Source: Desulfosarcina sp.
GTDB taxonomy: Bacteria > Desulfobacterota > Desulfobacteria > Desulfobacterales > Desulfosarcinaceae
DNA length: 64,000 nucleotides
Assembly: GCA_014237405.1 (NCBI GenBank)
Contig: JABZFO010000146.1
Span: 28,642 to 92,641 of the forward strand
Direction: 5' to 3'
Under the pieces are notes generated by a model, which saw only the letters and a list, made by a program, of their open reading frames with translations, made no database searches and was not told the origin of the DNA. Shown here in pieces: positions 41,364 through 52,718 of the stretch. How positions within the stretch are numbered: position 1 is the stretch's first letter; every line of letters begins with the position of its first letter. The translations under genes and the position numbers were made by a program.

Positions 41364-43081
41364 TTAGTCGGTGCCGATGGCTGTCGCACCTATGCCTCCT
41401 TTTTACTGTCATGGCCATCATGGCCTGCCATGAAGAATCCCGATCCAATGCCCTTAAAATCGGTCTGGCTGAAGAGCCCCGGACCCTCAATATCTGGCTG
41501 GCCAGTGACGCCAATTCCCGCAAGGTCCTCTCCCTGATTTACCAGCCCCTGTACATCTATGATCCCGACACCCTGGATCTGGTACCGTGGTTGGCCGAAT
41601 CCATGCCGATGTTCGATGAACAGAATCTCACATACACGGTCCGGCTCAGGAAGGCCAAGTGGTCGGACGGGACACCGTTTACCTCCCTGGACGTGGCCTT
41701 CACCGGTCGCCTGATTCAGTCTTTCAAGGTGCCCCGGTATTCGTCCAAGTGGAAATTTATCAAGCAGATCGAAACGCCGGATCTGCACACCGTCGTTTTT
41801 CACCTGAAAAAGCCCATGGCATCCTTTCTTACCGGGACCCTGTTCACCCCCATGGTCCAGGAAAAAGAGTGGGCGTCGGTGGCCGAAAAAGCCAAAACGA
41901 CAGAAAAACCCGTGGCAGCCTTGCTCAACCACCGGGTGCACCATCCCGTGGGCACCGGTCCATTCACCCTGGAACAGTGGCAGCGGGGAGCGTTTTTGCA
42001 CCTGAAGAAAAGTTCCTACTTTTTTGGTACCGGAAAAACCATCAACGGGCGAATTCTGGGGCCCTACGTGGACGATCTCGTCTATACGGTGTTCGGCACC
42101 TCGGACGTGGCGGTCCTGGCCTTGAAAAAGGGCAGCATCGACATGTTCTGGTGGCCCATCCAGCCCGGATACTTGGCAGACCTGAGCCGGCAAGCGGACA
42201 TTCGTCTGTTCACCAACGAAAAAAGTGCACTCTACTTCATCGGCTTCAACCTCAGGCATGCGCCATTTGACGATCCTGCGCTCCGCCGGGCCGTGGCCTA
42301 TCTCATTGACAAGGACTTTATCGTCTCACGCATTTTGCAGGGTCAGGGAACGAAGATGTTCTCTGTGGTGCCGGCGGAAAACCGATTCTGGTACGCTTCA
42401 GACCTGCCGCGATACGGGGACGGCCTGAGCCGGGAAAACCGTTTGAAGACTGCCTACCGCCTCCTTTCCGAGGCCGGCTACACCTGGACCGTTCCTCCGG
42501 TGGATGCCGACGGCGACATCCAACCGGCCAAAGCGATTCGGCTTCCCACCGGTCAGACCATGAATCGGTTCACCATCCTGACCCCGCCGGCGGACTACGA
42601 CCCGCACCGGGCCATCAGCGGGTTGATGATCCAAGAGTGGCTCCGGGATTTGGGCTTGCCCGCCTATGCCCGGCCCATGGCGTTTTCCTCTTTGCTGCAG
42701 CAGGTGAAGGGAAATCACGATTTCGACGCTTTTATCCTGGGATACGGCCGCTTGCGGCTGGATCCGGGGTATGTGCGCAACCTGTTTCATTCTTCAAATG
42801 ATAAATCCAGGGGCTGGAACATGAGCGGGTATCACAATCCGGCCTTCGACCGGGTGGCCGACCGGTCTGTCACGGAAATGGACCCTGGTAAACGGCAGGT
42901 CCTGGTGAAAGAGATGCAGAAGATGATCGCCCGGGATCTACCCTATATTCCCCTATACAAACCATCGGTGGTGGAGGCGGTAAGAAAGGATCGGTTCGAC
43001 GGCTGGGTGGAGATGCTGGAGGGCATCGGCAACATCTGGTCCATGTGTCAGGTCAAACCGGTGAAACACGATGGCGCTTAG
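41360..43081 (+). CDS. Oligopeptide ABC transporter substrate-binding protein (family 5)
   Basis: Lipoprotein-like N-terminus; LKIGLAEEPRTLNIWLASDANSRKVLSLIYQPLYIYDPDT..., long SBP_bac_5 layout. Confidence 0.92.
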   Translation: MISRCRWLSHLCLLFTVMAIMACHEESRSNALKIGLAEEPRTLNIWLASDANSRKVLSLIYQPLYIYDPDTLDLVPWLAESMPMFDEQNLTYTVRLRKAKWSDGTPFTSLDVAFTGRLIQSFKVPRYSSKWKFIKQIETPDLHTVVFHLKKPMASFLTGTLFTPMVQEKEWASVAEKAKTTEKPVAALLNHRVHHPVGTGPFTLEQWQRGAFLHLKKSSYFFGTGKTINGRILGPYVDDLVYTVFGTSDVAVLALKKGSIDMFWWPIQPGYLADLSRQADIRLFTNEKSALYFIGFNLRHAPFDDPALRRAVAYLIDKDFIVSRILQGQGTKMFSVVPAENRFWYASDLPRYGDGLSRENRLKTAYRLLSEAGYTWTVPPVDADGDIQPAKAIRLPTGQTMNRFTILTPPADYDPHRAISGLMIQEWLRDLGLPAYARPMAFSSLLQQVKGNHDFDAFILGYGRLRLDPGYVRNLFHSSNDKSRGWNMSGYHNPAFDRVADRSVTEMDPGKRQVLVKEMQKMIARDLPYIPLYKPSVVEAVRKDRFDGWVEMLEGIGNIWSMCQVKPVKHDGA

Positions 43082-44048
43082 ACGATTCGTCCTCAGACGG
43101 CTGGTGGAGATCGCCGTGATCTTTTTCGTGATCATGACGGTGCTCTTTATCCTCTTCCGGCTGGCACCCGGGGACCCGGTGTCCCGGATGGTGGATCCGT
43201 CCATGACGCCGGAAGACGCCCGTCTGCTCATGGAGAGCATGGGGCTGGATCAGCCCCTGTGGACCCAGTATATCTATTATCTGAAAAATGTGGTGACGGG
43301 AAATATGGGGGTTTCCTTTCACTATGGTGAACCGGTAATCGGCATTCTCATGGATCGGCTGCCCAACACCATCCTGCTGTTTACCACCTCTATCATCCTG
43401 TCGGCCCTTTTGGGCGTGTTTTTAGGAAAGATCGCCGCCTGGAGGCGGGGGGAGCGCATCGACACGCTGATGACCATTGGCGCTCTCTTTTGTCACACCC
43501 TATTCTTGCCCTGGCTGGCACTGATCATGATCTGGTTTTTTGGCTACCGGGTAGGGTGGTTTCCCATCACCGGGATGATCTCCCCGGAGGTGTGGATCCA
43601 TCCCGACGCTGGTTTCATGGCCAAGGCGCTGGATGTGCTCTACCACATGGTGCTTCCGCTGATGACGTTGGTCTTGATCCATTTCGGCAGCTACCTGCTG
43701 GTGATGCGAAGCAGCATGCTGGACACACTGAAAGACGACTACATCATCACCGCCCGAGCCAAGGGCCTGGACGAAAAGACGATCCGGGACCATCACGCGG
43801 CCCCCAATGCGGCACTGCCCGTGGTGACCAGCGTGGGGCTGAGCCTGGCCTTTTCCATCAACGGCGGGGCCCTGACCGAGACGGTGTTTACCTGGCCGGG
43901 CATCGGGCGGGAGCTGGTCTTTTCCGTCAGCCACAGCGACTATCCGCTGGCCCAGGCCGCGTTCCTGCTCATCGCCATCGTGGTGCTGGTCGCCAACCTG
44001 GTGGTGGATGTGCTTTACGCCTACCTGGATCCGAGGATACGGTACTGA
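43071..44048 (+). CDS. Oligopeptide ABC transporter permease (DppB-like)
   Basis: RLVEIAVIFFVIMTVLFILFRLAPGDPVSRM; DDYIITARAKGLDEKTIRDHHAAPNAALPVVT. Confidence 0.93.
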   Translation: MALRRFVLRRLVEIAVIFFVIMTVLFILFRLAPGDPVSRMVDPSMTPEDARLLMESMGLDQPLWTQYIYYLKNVVTGNMGVSFHYGEPVIGILMDRLPNTILLFTTSIILSALLGVFLGKIAAWRRGERIDTLMTIGALFCHTLFLPWLALIMIWFFGYRVGWFPITGMISPEVWIHPDAGFMAKALDVLYHMVLPLMTLVLIHFGSYLLVMRSSMLDTLKDDYIITARAKGLDEKTIRDHHAAPNAALPVVTSVGLSLAFSINGGALTETVFTWPGIGRELVFSVSHSDYPLAQAAFLLIAIVVLVANLVVDVLYAYLDPRIRY

Positions 44049-44049
44049 C

Positions 44050-44916
44050 ATGGGACATCCATCTTCCCTATCCCCGACGCCGAAAAACACCCACAGCATC
44101 TCTGCGGGCAAACAACGTCACCACTGGGTGGAACGTTTCCTGGACGGCTGGGCGGTCTATAGGAAAAACACCATCGGGCGAATCGGCATGGCGTTGCTGG
44201 GCATTTTTGCCCTCATGGCTCTGGCCAGCTTTGTCCCGCAAATGGTGGATCCCATGTACCACCCCATGACCGGCGTGGATCCAGAGATTTCACACAGCAC
44301 CGGTCCCAGCATGCGGCACTGGCTGGGCACCGATTTCATCGGCCGGGACATCTTCAGCCAACTGCTGGCCGGTGCCCGCATCGCCTTCATGGTGGGCATT
44401 TCATCGGCCCTGATCAGCATCCTGTTCGGCACCACCATCGGCATGGTCGCCGGCTATGCCGGAAAGGGCACCGACATCTGGGTCATCGTCTTGATGATCG
44501 CCCTGTTCCGATGGCCTGGTGTCGCCCGGGTGATCCGGTCACAGACCCTGTCTTTAAAGCACCGGCCTTTTATCGAGGCGGCCCGCGTAGCCGGTGCCTC
44601 CCATGGGCGCATCATCTTCAGGCACATTTTACCCAACGTGATGCCCCTGGCTCTGCTTTATATGACATTTCGGGTCACTTCGGCCATCATTATCGAGGCG
44701 GCCCTGGCCTTTCTGGGGTTCGGGGACCCGGGAAGCGTCAGCTGGGGAATGATGCTCCAGTGGGTCTGGAAGACGGGCCACATGTTCCAGGCCCCCTACT
44801 GGCTGCTGCCCCCGGGTATCTGCATTTCCCTGATCACCATGGCCTTTTACATGGCCGGCCGGGCCATGGATGACGTGCTGGACCCGCGGCTGCGTAAAGA
44901 GGAGATCAAACCGTGA
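44050..44916 (+). CDS. Oligopeptide ABC transporter permease (DppC-like), apparent in-frame loss near 44470-44482
   Basis: HWLGTDFIGRDIFSQLLAGARIAFMVGI...GYAGKGTDI then directly WVIVLMIALFRWPGVARVIRSQTLSLKHRPFIEAARVAGAS. Confidence 0.9.
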   Translation: MGHPSSLSPTPKNTHSISAGKQRHHWVERFLDGWAVYRKNTIGRIGMALLGIFALMALASFVPQMVDPMYHPMTGVDPEISHSTGPSMRHWLGTDFIGRDIFSQLLAGARIAFMVGISSALISILFGTTIGMVAGYAGKGTDIWVIVLMIALFRWPGVARVIRSQTLSLKHRPFIEAARVAGASHGRIIFRHILPNVMPLALLYMTFRVTSAIIIEAALAFLGFGDPGSVSWGMMLQWVWKTGHMFQAPYWLLPPGICISLITMAFYMAGRAMDDVLDPRLRKEEIKP

Positions 44917-45887
44917 CCTCAGCCTTGCTGGAAGTGGATAACCTGAGCATCGGCTACCGGACTGCCGGTGGGATTTCCCTGGCGGTGGACGGGGTGTCCT
45001 TTCGGGTGGACCGGGGCGGATCATTGGGGCTGGTTGGCGAATCCGGGTGTGGGAAAACCACCATCGGCATGGGACTCATGGGGCTTCTGGCACCCAATGC
45101 AACAATTGTTTCAGGCCAGGTCCGTTTCGAGGGCGAAGACCTCATGACAGCCAGTGATGCCAGGATGCGGCAGATCCGGTGGCGCCGAATTTCCATGATC
45201 TTCCAGGCCGCCATGAATGCCCTGAACCCGGTACACCGCGTCCAGGACCAGATCGCCGAAGCCATCATCACTCACGAACCGGACCTGTCCGGCCATTCGG
45301 TGGCCCATCGAACCCGCTCCCTGTTCGATCTGGTGAAGATCCCCGAAAGCCGGCTGCAGGACTATCCCCACCAGTTTTCCGGAGGCATGCGCCAGCGGGT
45401 GATCATCGCCATGGCCCTGGCCTGCAATCCCTCGCTGATCATTGCCGACGAACCCACCACGGCCCTGGATGTGATCGTCCAGAACCAGATTTTAAGTGCC
45501 ATCGGTACCTTTCAAGAGGAGATGAACATCGGGATGATTTTCATCTCCCACGACATTGCTGTGGTGGCGGATGTGTGCACCAATATCGGCGTCATGCACG
45601 CCGGCAGCCTGGTGGAATACGGCAGCCGGCAAGAGGTGCTGGACTGCCCGGGCCACCCCTACACCCGGATGCTGGTGGGCAGTCTGCTGACCTTGTCGGA
45701 TCAGCCGGCCGACTTGTCGGGCGTTGCCTGCGCCATGGGTGACAATGGGCCGGCAACGGTTGAGGGATGCCCCATCAACAGCATCTGCCCGGATGCCACC
45801 GCCGTCTGCCGCCGTGAACGGGCCGGATGGGTTGAACTTTCAACCACGCACCGGGTGCGCTGTTCACAGGCCGGGGAGGGGCGCTGA
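44913..45887 (+). CDS. Oligopeptide ABC transporter ATP-binding protein (DppD-like)
   Basis: Walker [10 protein letters not shown], signature FSGGMRQR, Walker B LIIADEPT. Confidence 0.94.
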   Translation: MTSALLEVDNLSIGYRTAGGISLAVDGVSFRVDRGGSLGLVGESGCGKTTIGMGLMGLLAPNATIVSGQVRFEGEDLMTASDARMRQIRWRRISMIFQAAMNALNPVHRVQDQIAEAIITHEPDLSGHSVAHRTRSLFDLVKIPESRLQDYPHQFSGGMRQRVIIAMALACNPSLIIADEPTTALDVIVQNQILSAIGTFQEEMNIGMIFISHDIAVVADVCTNIGVMHAGSLVEYGSRQEVLDCPGHPYTRMLVGSLLTLSDQPADLSGVACAMGDNGPATVEGCPINSICPDATAVCRRERAGWVELSTTHRVRCSQAGEGR

Positions 45888-45888
45888 C

Positions 45889-46872
45889 ATGGCCGACACC
45901 AACGCTTCCCCCATCCTTATGATGACCGATGTGACCAAGGTCTACCAATCCAGGGATTCGTTGTTTGGCAAATCGAGCAACCGTGTGGTGGCCCTGGACC
46001 GCTTCTCCCTTGCTGTTAACCCCGGGGAGATTTTTGGTCTGGTGGGAGAGAGCGGCAGCGGCAAAACCACTGCCAGTCGCCTGATCGTGGGGTTGGAAAA
46101 ACCCGATGGCGGACGCATGCAGTTTGACGGGCAGGAGATCGTTGGCCTGTCGGGTCGGACCCGGCGGGAATTTACAAAGAAGGTCCAGGTGATTTTCCAG
46201 GACCCCTACCAGAGCCTCAACGCCCATTTCTCCATATTTGATACGGTGTGTGAACCGCTGGTTATCCACGGCATCGGCGATCGGGCGGCGTGTCTGGTTC
46301 GGGTATGTGAGGCCCTCGAGACCGCTGGACTGACCCCGCCGGAAACCTATCTGGACCGATACCCCCACCAGCTTTCCGGGGGGCAGCGCCAACGGGTGGC
46401 CATTGCCCGGGCCATGGTGCTGAATCCCCGTTTTTTGATTGCCGACGAACCCACGTCCATGCTGGATGCATCCATCTCTTTTCAGATTTTCCGTCTGCTG
46501 AATCATCTGCGGGAGGTGTTTGGTGTCGCCATGCTGTTCATCACCCACAGCCTGGCGGCTGCGCGCAACCTGTGCGACCGCGTTGGTGTAATCTACCGGG
46601 GGCGTCTGGTGGAGGAGGGAACGGCCCAAGAGACGATCATGCATCCCCGGCACCCTTACACCAAAGCACTGCTGGACGCCCATCCCCGCTTTGGGTGCAG
46701 CAGACGATCCGGCTATAATGCGCTACTTGAAACCGAGCGCCCCCGACCGGAGACCGACCACTGTCCGTTCTACCCGCGTTGCCGTCTGGCGGTGGACAAC
46801 ACTTGCAACCGGCGTTCACCATCCCTGAAAACCCTGGATGCCGGCCACCGGGTCTCCTGTTTCCTGTTTTGA
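45889..46872 (+). CDS. Oligopeptide ABC transporter ATP-binding protein (DppF-like)
   Basis: [50 protein letters not shown]. Confidence 0.94.
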   Translation: MADTNASPILMMTDVTKVYQSRDSLFGKSSNRVVALDRFSLAVNPGEIFGLVGESGSGKTTASRLIVGLEKPDGGRMQFDGQEIVGLSGRTRREFTKKVQVIFQDPYQSLNAHFSIFDTVCEPLVIHGIGDRAACLVRVCEALETAGLTPPETYLDRYPHQLSGGQRQRVAIARAMVLNPRFLIADEPTSMLDASISFQIFRLLNHLREVFGVAMLFITHSLAAARNLCDRVGVIYRGRLVEEGTAQETIMHPRHPYTKALLDAHPRFGCSRRSGYNALLETERPRPETDHCPFYPRCRLAVDNTCNRRSPSLKTLDAGHRVSCFLF

Positions 46873-46976
46873 CGAATACTGGTGATTGTCTGGAGCGGTT
46901 ATGGGACTTATCTTAGCCGAAGGCGGTTCTTACATCCTTCACCGGTCAGCCATGACTGCCACCCGGTATCGTGCCC

Positions 46977-48413
46977 ATGAAAACGGAAACATCGTCCCAT
47001 CAGTCTGAAAAAAACAAAGACAAGGGCATCCGTGAGATCCTGCTGGCCGGTGTCTTCTGGCGGATTCTCGTCATTGAGATGATCCTGCTGGCCTGGTCCG
47101 TGGTCTACAAGATGGCCTCGGAGGATGCAAGCGGCACGGAACTGCTGTGGTATGCCGTGCGCATCATTCTGCTGGTGATCGTCATTTTGCTGTTCATGAT
47201 GGTGACGTTGCGCCGGTTTCTGGAAAAAAAGATCATCCGGCCCATGGAGGCCGTGTCCGTGGCCAATCGCCGCCTGAATGTGGACCGCCCGGAAGTGGAC
47301 AATGTACCGCTGGACGACGATGCCGCCGTGGAAATCCGGGAGATTGTCTCCACCCGATCCAAGATGCTTGCAGCCATATTGAATGTATCCAACCAGCGGC
47401 TTCAGCTGGTCAACTTCATCAAGGATACCTTCGGCCGATATCTTAGCCGTAAAATCGTCGATGAAATACTCGATTCTCCGGAAGGCCGGCGGATCGGCGG
47501 CCGCCGTCAGACGGTGACCGTGCTCATGTCCGATCTTCGGGGATTTTCCGATCTCTCTGATTCGAGGGACCCGGAGGAGATGGTCCGAATACTCAACCGG
47601 TATCTGGAAGCCATGACCCAGGTGATTCAGCGCTATGACGGCGTCATCGACGAATTTATCGGCGATGCCATTCTCACCGTGTTCGGGATCCCCGAGGAAA
47701 AGGAGGATGATTCCCTTCGGGCCGTCGCCTGTGCCCTTGCCATGCAGCAGGCCCTGGCCGACCTGAATCGGGGAATGGTTGCCGATGGGCTCCCGTCCCT
47801 GGAAATGGGCATCGGGATCAACACGGGGCCGGTGGTGGTGGGAAACCTGGGTTCTGAAGCCAGGACCAAATACGGCATCGTCGGCGCCGTGGTCAATATC
47901 GCATCTCGCATCGAATCCAACACCGTCGGCGGCCAGGTGCTGGTGGGCGAGGCCACATACGCGCAGGTCAACGCGCAGGTGACGGCCCAGCCACCCATGA
48001 CCGTCATGATGAAGGGGCTGAAGCGCCCCCTGGTCTGCTACCTGATAACCGCCATCGGTCCGCCTTACGACATCCGCTTCACCCTGAAAACACGTGATCC
48101 ACTGGTGGAGATTCGCCTGCCGTTTCAGCTGTGGCGGCTGGACGGCAAAAAAGTGGCTTCCCGCCCCATCGCGGGTGAAACCCGTCAACTCAATGAAACC
48201 ACCTTTGTCATGAATTTCACGGAGGCGCTGGCACCGTTGACAAATGTGAAGCTCTTATTTACGTTCTGCCAGGAGGCGCACTGTTTTTCCGATATTTACG
48301 CCAAGGTGGTCGATGTGGACAACACCAGCCAGCCGCCCGTTTACCGGCTGCATGTCACCTACATGGATCAGCAGGACCGAGCGCTGTTGAGCCGCTGGAT
48401 CCGGGCTGCCTGA
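46977..48413 (+). CDS. Class III adenylate/guanylate cyclase, membrane-anchored, with C-terminal PilZ-like region
   Basis: Two hydrophobic segments; TVLMSDLRGFSDLSDSRDPEEMVRILNRYLEAM, DGVIDEFIGDAILTVFG, GIGINTGPVVVGNLGSE. Confidence 0.9.
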   Translation: MKTETSSHQSEKNKDKGIREILLAGVFWRILVIEMILLAWSVVYKMASEDASGTELLWYAVRIILLVIVILLFMMVTLRRFLEKKIIRPMEAVSVANRRLNVDRPEVDNVPLDDDAAVEIREIVSTRSKMLAAILNVSNQRLQLVNFIKDTFGRYLSRKIVDEILDSPEGRRIGGRRQTVTVLMSDLRGFSDLSDSRDPEEMVRILNRYLEAMTQVIQRYDGVIDEFIGDAILTVFGIPEEKEDDSLRAVACALAMQQALADLNRGMVADGLPSLEMGIGINTGPVVVGNLGSEARTKYGIVGAVVNIASRIESNTVGGQVLVGEATYAQVNAQVTAQPPMTVMMKGLKRPLVCYLITAIGPPYDIRFTLKTRDPLVEIRLPFQLWRLDGKKVASRPIAGETRQLNETTFVMNFTEALAPLTNVKLLFTFCQEAHCFSDIYAKVVDVDNTSQPPVYRLHVTYMDQQDRALLSRWIRAA

Positions 48414-48463
48414 CCCCACGAAATGAATTACCGTTATAGACCCATTTCCATCAAAGGTGAGAT

Positions 48464-49393
48464 ATGATGTTGGATGCCCAAAACCCCATCCTAAGACCCC
48501 TGCATGCCATACGGAGATTTTCCCATGATCGCAAATGCCAAAAAAAAACCTTTTTTAATCGGCCTCTGCCCATTCTCGCTTTAGCGATTGTGCTCCAACT
48601 GGCAGTCGCGGGCTATGCCCAGGAAAAAAAAGCGGTCAATTCCCTCGGCATGGAATTTGTGTTGATCCCCGCCGGCATGTTTATCATGGGAAGCCCAATT
48701 GACGAAGCCTACCGGGGTGTTTCCGAAATCCAGCATCAGGTCACCATCACTCGCCCATTTTACATGCAGACCACTGAGGTGACCGTGGACCAGTGGCGGG
48801 CGGTCATGGGAAAGCGGTTTCTGGCCCGGAAAAAAGGGTCCGGCGACATGCCGGTGGTCAAAGTATCTTGGCATGATTGTAACAAATTCATTCGCAAGCT
48901 GAATAAAATGACCGGTGATGTGTACCAGCTGCCCACCGAGGCCCAATGGGAGTACGTTGCCCGGGCCGGCAGCACGGACGCCTATTTCTGGGGCGCCCAG
49001 ATCGACTGCACCCGGGCCATGTTCGCCAACAATCCCATGAAGTACGACGGGTGTGTCTCCACAAACACTGCTTTGGGGCTGAAACTCGGCCGACCGGCAC
49101 CGGTGAAACGCTATCCCCCCAATGCCTGGGGGCTGTATGACATGCACGGCAATGCCTGGGAGTGGTGCGAGGACCGTTTCGATCAGTACGATGCCGTCTC
49201 GGTGGTCGATCCCTGCGAAACCGAATCGGGCCAAGACCGGGTGCGTCGCGGGGGGAGCTGGTTCGGTTCCGGCTATTCGTGCCGCAGCGCCAACCGCGCC
49301 TATGGCCACCCCATGAGCCGGCTGCAGAACACCGGCTTCCGACTGGTCATGGCATTGTCTGCCGGGCAAAACGACACTTCTCAGCCCCAATAA
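48464..49393 (+). CDS. SUMF1/FGE-sulfatase-like domain protein
   Basis: NSLGMEFVLIPAGMFIMGSP, LPTEAQWEYVARAGS, NAWGLYDMHGNAWEWCEDRF, RVRRGGSW...CRSANR. Confidence 0.92.
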   Translation: MMLDAQNPILRPLHAIRRFSHDRKCQKKTFFNRPLPILALAIVLQLAVAGYAQEKKAVNSLGMEFVLIPAGMFIMGSPIDEAYRGVSEIQHQVTITRPFYMQTTEVTVDQWRAVMGKRFLARKKGSGDMPVVKVSWHDCNKFIRKLNKMTGDVYQLPTEAQWEYVARAGSTDAYFWGAQIDCTRAMFANNPMKYDGCVSTNTALGLKLGRPAPVKRYPPNAWGLYDMHGNAWEWCEDRFDQYDAVSVVDPCETESGQDRVRRGGSWFGSGYSCRSANRAYGHPMSRLQNTGFRLVMALSAGQNDTSQPQ

Positions 49394-49490
49394 CGTGGCG
49401 ACGCCTTTATGGACAACTATTCGACCAGTATCTACGGCCGTTTTCAACGGACTGGGGTGATGCCTTGCCGCTCGAAAGGGAAGATCCTCA

Positions 49491-52400
49491 TTGGCAATCC
49501 ATAAAAAAATAGGCCGCTGGTTCAATGTCCATGAAGAGGAGGTCGGCCTGTTCCTGTGGACGGCTGCCCTGCTGTTCCTGGTTCGCAGTTCGGGGATGTT
49601 TCTGAACAACTATGCCGAGACCGCCTTTCTAAAGCGCTACGGTGTAGAGTACATGCCCATCGTCAACATGATTAACGCGGTGATGACCTTCTTCGTCATG
49701 GGGGTCATGACCGGTTTCATGACACGCCTGCCCGGCGCTCGATTGCTGTCCCGTCTCTTCGTTTTTTGCGGCCTTTCCATGGCAGGCATCCGGGCCATCA
49801 TCCCGCTGGGGATCGACTTGGTCTATCCCGCCCTGTTCATGCTCAAGTCCCAGTATGAAGTCCTGTTGGCCCTGTTGTTCTGGAACCTGGCCAACGACTT
49901 GTTTAATACCCGACAGTCCAAGCGGCTCTTCCCGCTGATCACCGCCGGCGGGGTCATCGGTCAGATCCTGGGCAGTTTTGCCACCCCCCTGGTGGCCCGC
50001 TGGCTGCACCTGGACAACCTTCTGCTGGTCTACATGGTCACCGCCCTGGCCGGTGCCTGGGCGGTGCAGGCCATGGGAAGGCGGTATCCCACCCTGCTGT
50101 TCCAGAAGAAAGAAGGAGGTGGGAAAAAAAGGCGGTCCTCCATGATTGAGGAGTTCAAAACGGTCATTCCCATGATGAAATCCTCGGTGCTGGTGAAAAT
50201 ATTGGTGGTGCTCACCTTCATGCCCAATGTGGTGATCCCCATCATGAACTACCAGTTCAACTTTGCCGTGAACGAACAGTTCGCCACCGAATCGGGCCTC
50301 ATCGAATTCTTAAGTTATTTCAGGGGAGTGCTAAACATCATCAGTCTGGTGATCCTGCTCTTCGTGGGCAAGCTTTACGACCGCTTCGGGCTGCCCGTGG
50401 CCCTGATGTTTCACCCGTTCAACTACATGCTGGTGTTCATCACCTTTCTCTTTCGTTTTGATGCGTTGGCGGCCATGTATGCCCGCATGTCTTCCAATAT
50501 TATCCGGACCACCATCAACATCCCGGCTACTGCGGTGGTGACCGGTCTGTTCCCGGAATCCTACCGGGCCATGATCCGGCCTTTTCTCCGAGGCACTGTC
50601 GTCCGGATCGGTCTGTTTCTCGGATCCGGACTCATTTTGCTCTCCGACACCCTGTTCCACCCGCGCTACCTCTCCCTGGTGGCCATGCCCTTTGTTCTCG
50701 CCTGGGTGGTCACCCCCTTTATTCTCAAACGCCGGTATGCCGGCATCCTTTTAGACCTGGTTTCCGACGACAGAATCGATTTCGGCGTGCATCCGGAGAG
50801 AACCGCCTGTGGATCGGCCGGTTGCTCAAATCCATCTCCGTCCCGGATCTGGACACCCACTTGTTAGCCGGCATCCGGGAGGAAGTGGACAGCCGTATCC
50901 GCATCGGGCTGATCGAACTGTTGCCGGACCATGCCGGTCCGGCGGCCGTTGAACCCTTCACCGAACTGATCAAGACAGGGGAGCCCGAACTGGCCATGGC
51001 CATGATCGATGCCGGCCACCGGATGTCACCGGAAACTTTTGCCCCTTTTAACCGACGCATTTATGCATCGTCCTTTCCTCTTGACGTCAAGGCCCATGCC
51101 GTGGGATCCCTTTATGCTCGGGACCCGGCCCGATTCGGCCCGCTTATCGAGGCGTGGCTGATGTCTGAAGATACCAGCACCCGCAGCCTCGGCATCATTG
51201 CTGCCGGGGTTTGCCGCGATATGCGTTTTGCGGACCGGCTGAAGATCCTTTTGTCGATGTCCGATGATGATGCCACGCTGCTTTTAGTCCTGGACAGCCT
51301 TTGCACCATCAACGTGACGGGCCTCAACCCCCTGGTAGTGCTCCGCCTGGGGGATCCGGATCCGAGCATGCGGCGCGCTGTGCTCGACGTCTACCAGATT
51401 GAAGATGAGGCCTCTTTGAAAAACGTGATTCCGCTGCTGGGGGATGATTCCGAGGACATTGCCGGGCTTGCCCGTGAGAAGATCAGGACCGCCGACTACC
51501 AGAACAGCCTGCGGCTGGTAAAATCCCTTTCGCTTCCCCAGAAAAGAGTGAGAGAAGCGCTGTTTAACCTGCTGGGGGCAGCTTCCCGGCGGGGCCCTGC
51601 AGGAGTTGCTGGCGGTCCATCTGGATGAGCGGGTCTGGTTTACCCTGCAGACGACGCTGCGGGTACTGGCAGCCCAGGATCAATCGGGACGGATGCGTAT
51701 GATCGCCAGGAGCATCTTCTCGACGGACAAGCGCCAGCGGGCCAACAGCCTGGAGGTGATGGATGACATCCTGGACAAAAGCCTGGTTCGGTTGCTGACG
51801 CCGCTTTTCGATGACATGGATATCTCGGAGCGCATCGCTGCAGGACAAAGACTTTTCCCCAACGAATTGCAGGAGCCGACGACATGGGCGCTTTTTGACG
51901 GTCTGCTGATCAGCCGAAACTGGGTTTCCCTCGTGTTGACGCTCACCCTGATTCGGCAAATGGCGGTTTCGCCCGAAGATCCCACCCGCATCCTGGCACT
52001 TGCTGAACACAAAAATTCGCGCGTATCCCTTGCGGCAATAGAACTACTTAAAAAAACGGATTCCCCATCCGGGCAGGAGACAGCAATGGAAACAGCAACC
52101 TCGATTCCCTTGACCGATAAAATTTTACACCTTAAAAATATCGAGATTTTTACCGACCTGTCCATTAACGAACTGGCAGCCGTGGCCTCGGTCACTGAGG
52201 AGGCATTCTCTGACGAGGGGGATGTCGTCTTCCGGGAGGGGGCGCGGGGTGACACCCTGTTCCTGATAGTGGATGGCGAAGTGGCAGTGATCAAGGATTG
52301 CAATGCGGATAAGGAAATCGAGTTGGACAGTATCGGCAGCGGTGACTATTTTGGGGAGATGGCTCTGTTCGGCGACGATCGCCGCTCGGCAACGATCCGG

Positions 52401-52550
52401 GTAAAAAAGGCCGCCCGGTTTTTAACCCTTCACAAGCAGGAACTTCAGGAAATCGTACGCGAGTATCCCCAGATCGCTCTACATGTCTGCCGGGTGCTTA
52501 GTATGAGAATACGCCGCCTGCACGGCAAAATTTCCGACCAGAGCTGCTGA
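49491..52550 (+). pseudogene. Nucleotide-transporter-like (MFS/ATP:ADP) - HEAT - cNMP-binding multidomain protein split over three frames (junctions near 50795-50818 and 51579-51600)
   Basis: ORFs 49491..50867, 50822..51628 and 51606..52550: TM-rich start, HEAT-like middle, C-terminal cNBD IFTDLSINELAAVASVTEEAFSDEGDVVFREGARGDTLFLIVDGEVAVI...GDYFGEMALFGDDRRSATI. Confidence 0.8.
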
Positions 52551-52718
52551 AAGCGCCACTGATCTTTTATCTGTGAGCATGCCGCCAACGCTTTTGTTTC
52601 TACAAACGATCACCCTACCAACAGATAGACCGAAAATTGACTTTGTTCATGTAGATTGGTACTCTCCTGGCCTAAGGGCCGCGGCCCTGATTGATAGGAT
52701 TTTAACTGGATATGACCG

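Noticed and set aside
46908-48188. 426-aa minus-strand ORF
   Set aside because: Antisense to the class III cyclase; no motifs.
48581-49609. 342-aa minus-strand ORF
   Set aside because: Antisense to the SUMF1-like gene; no motifs.
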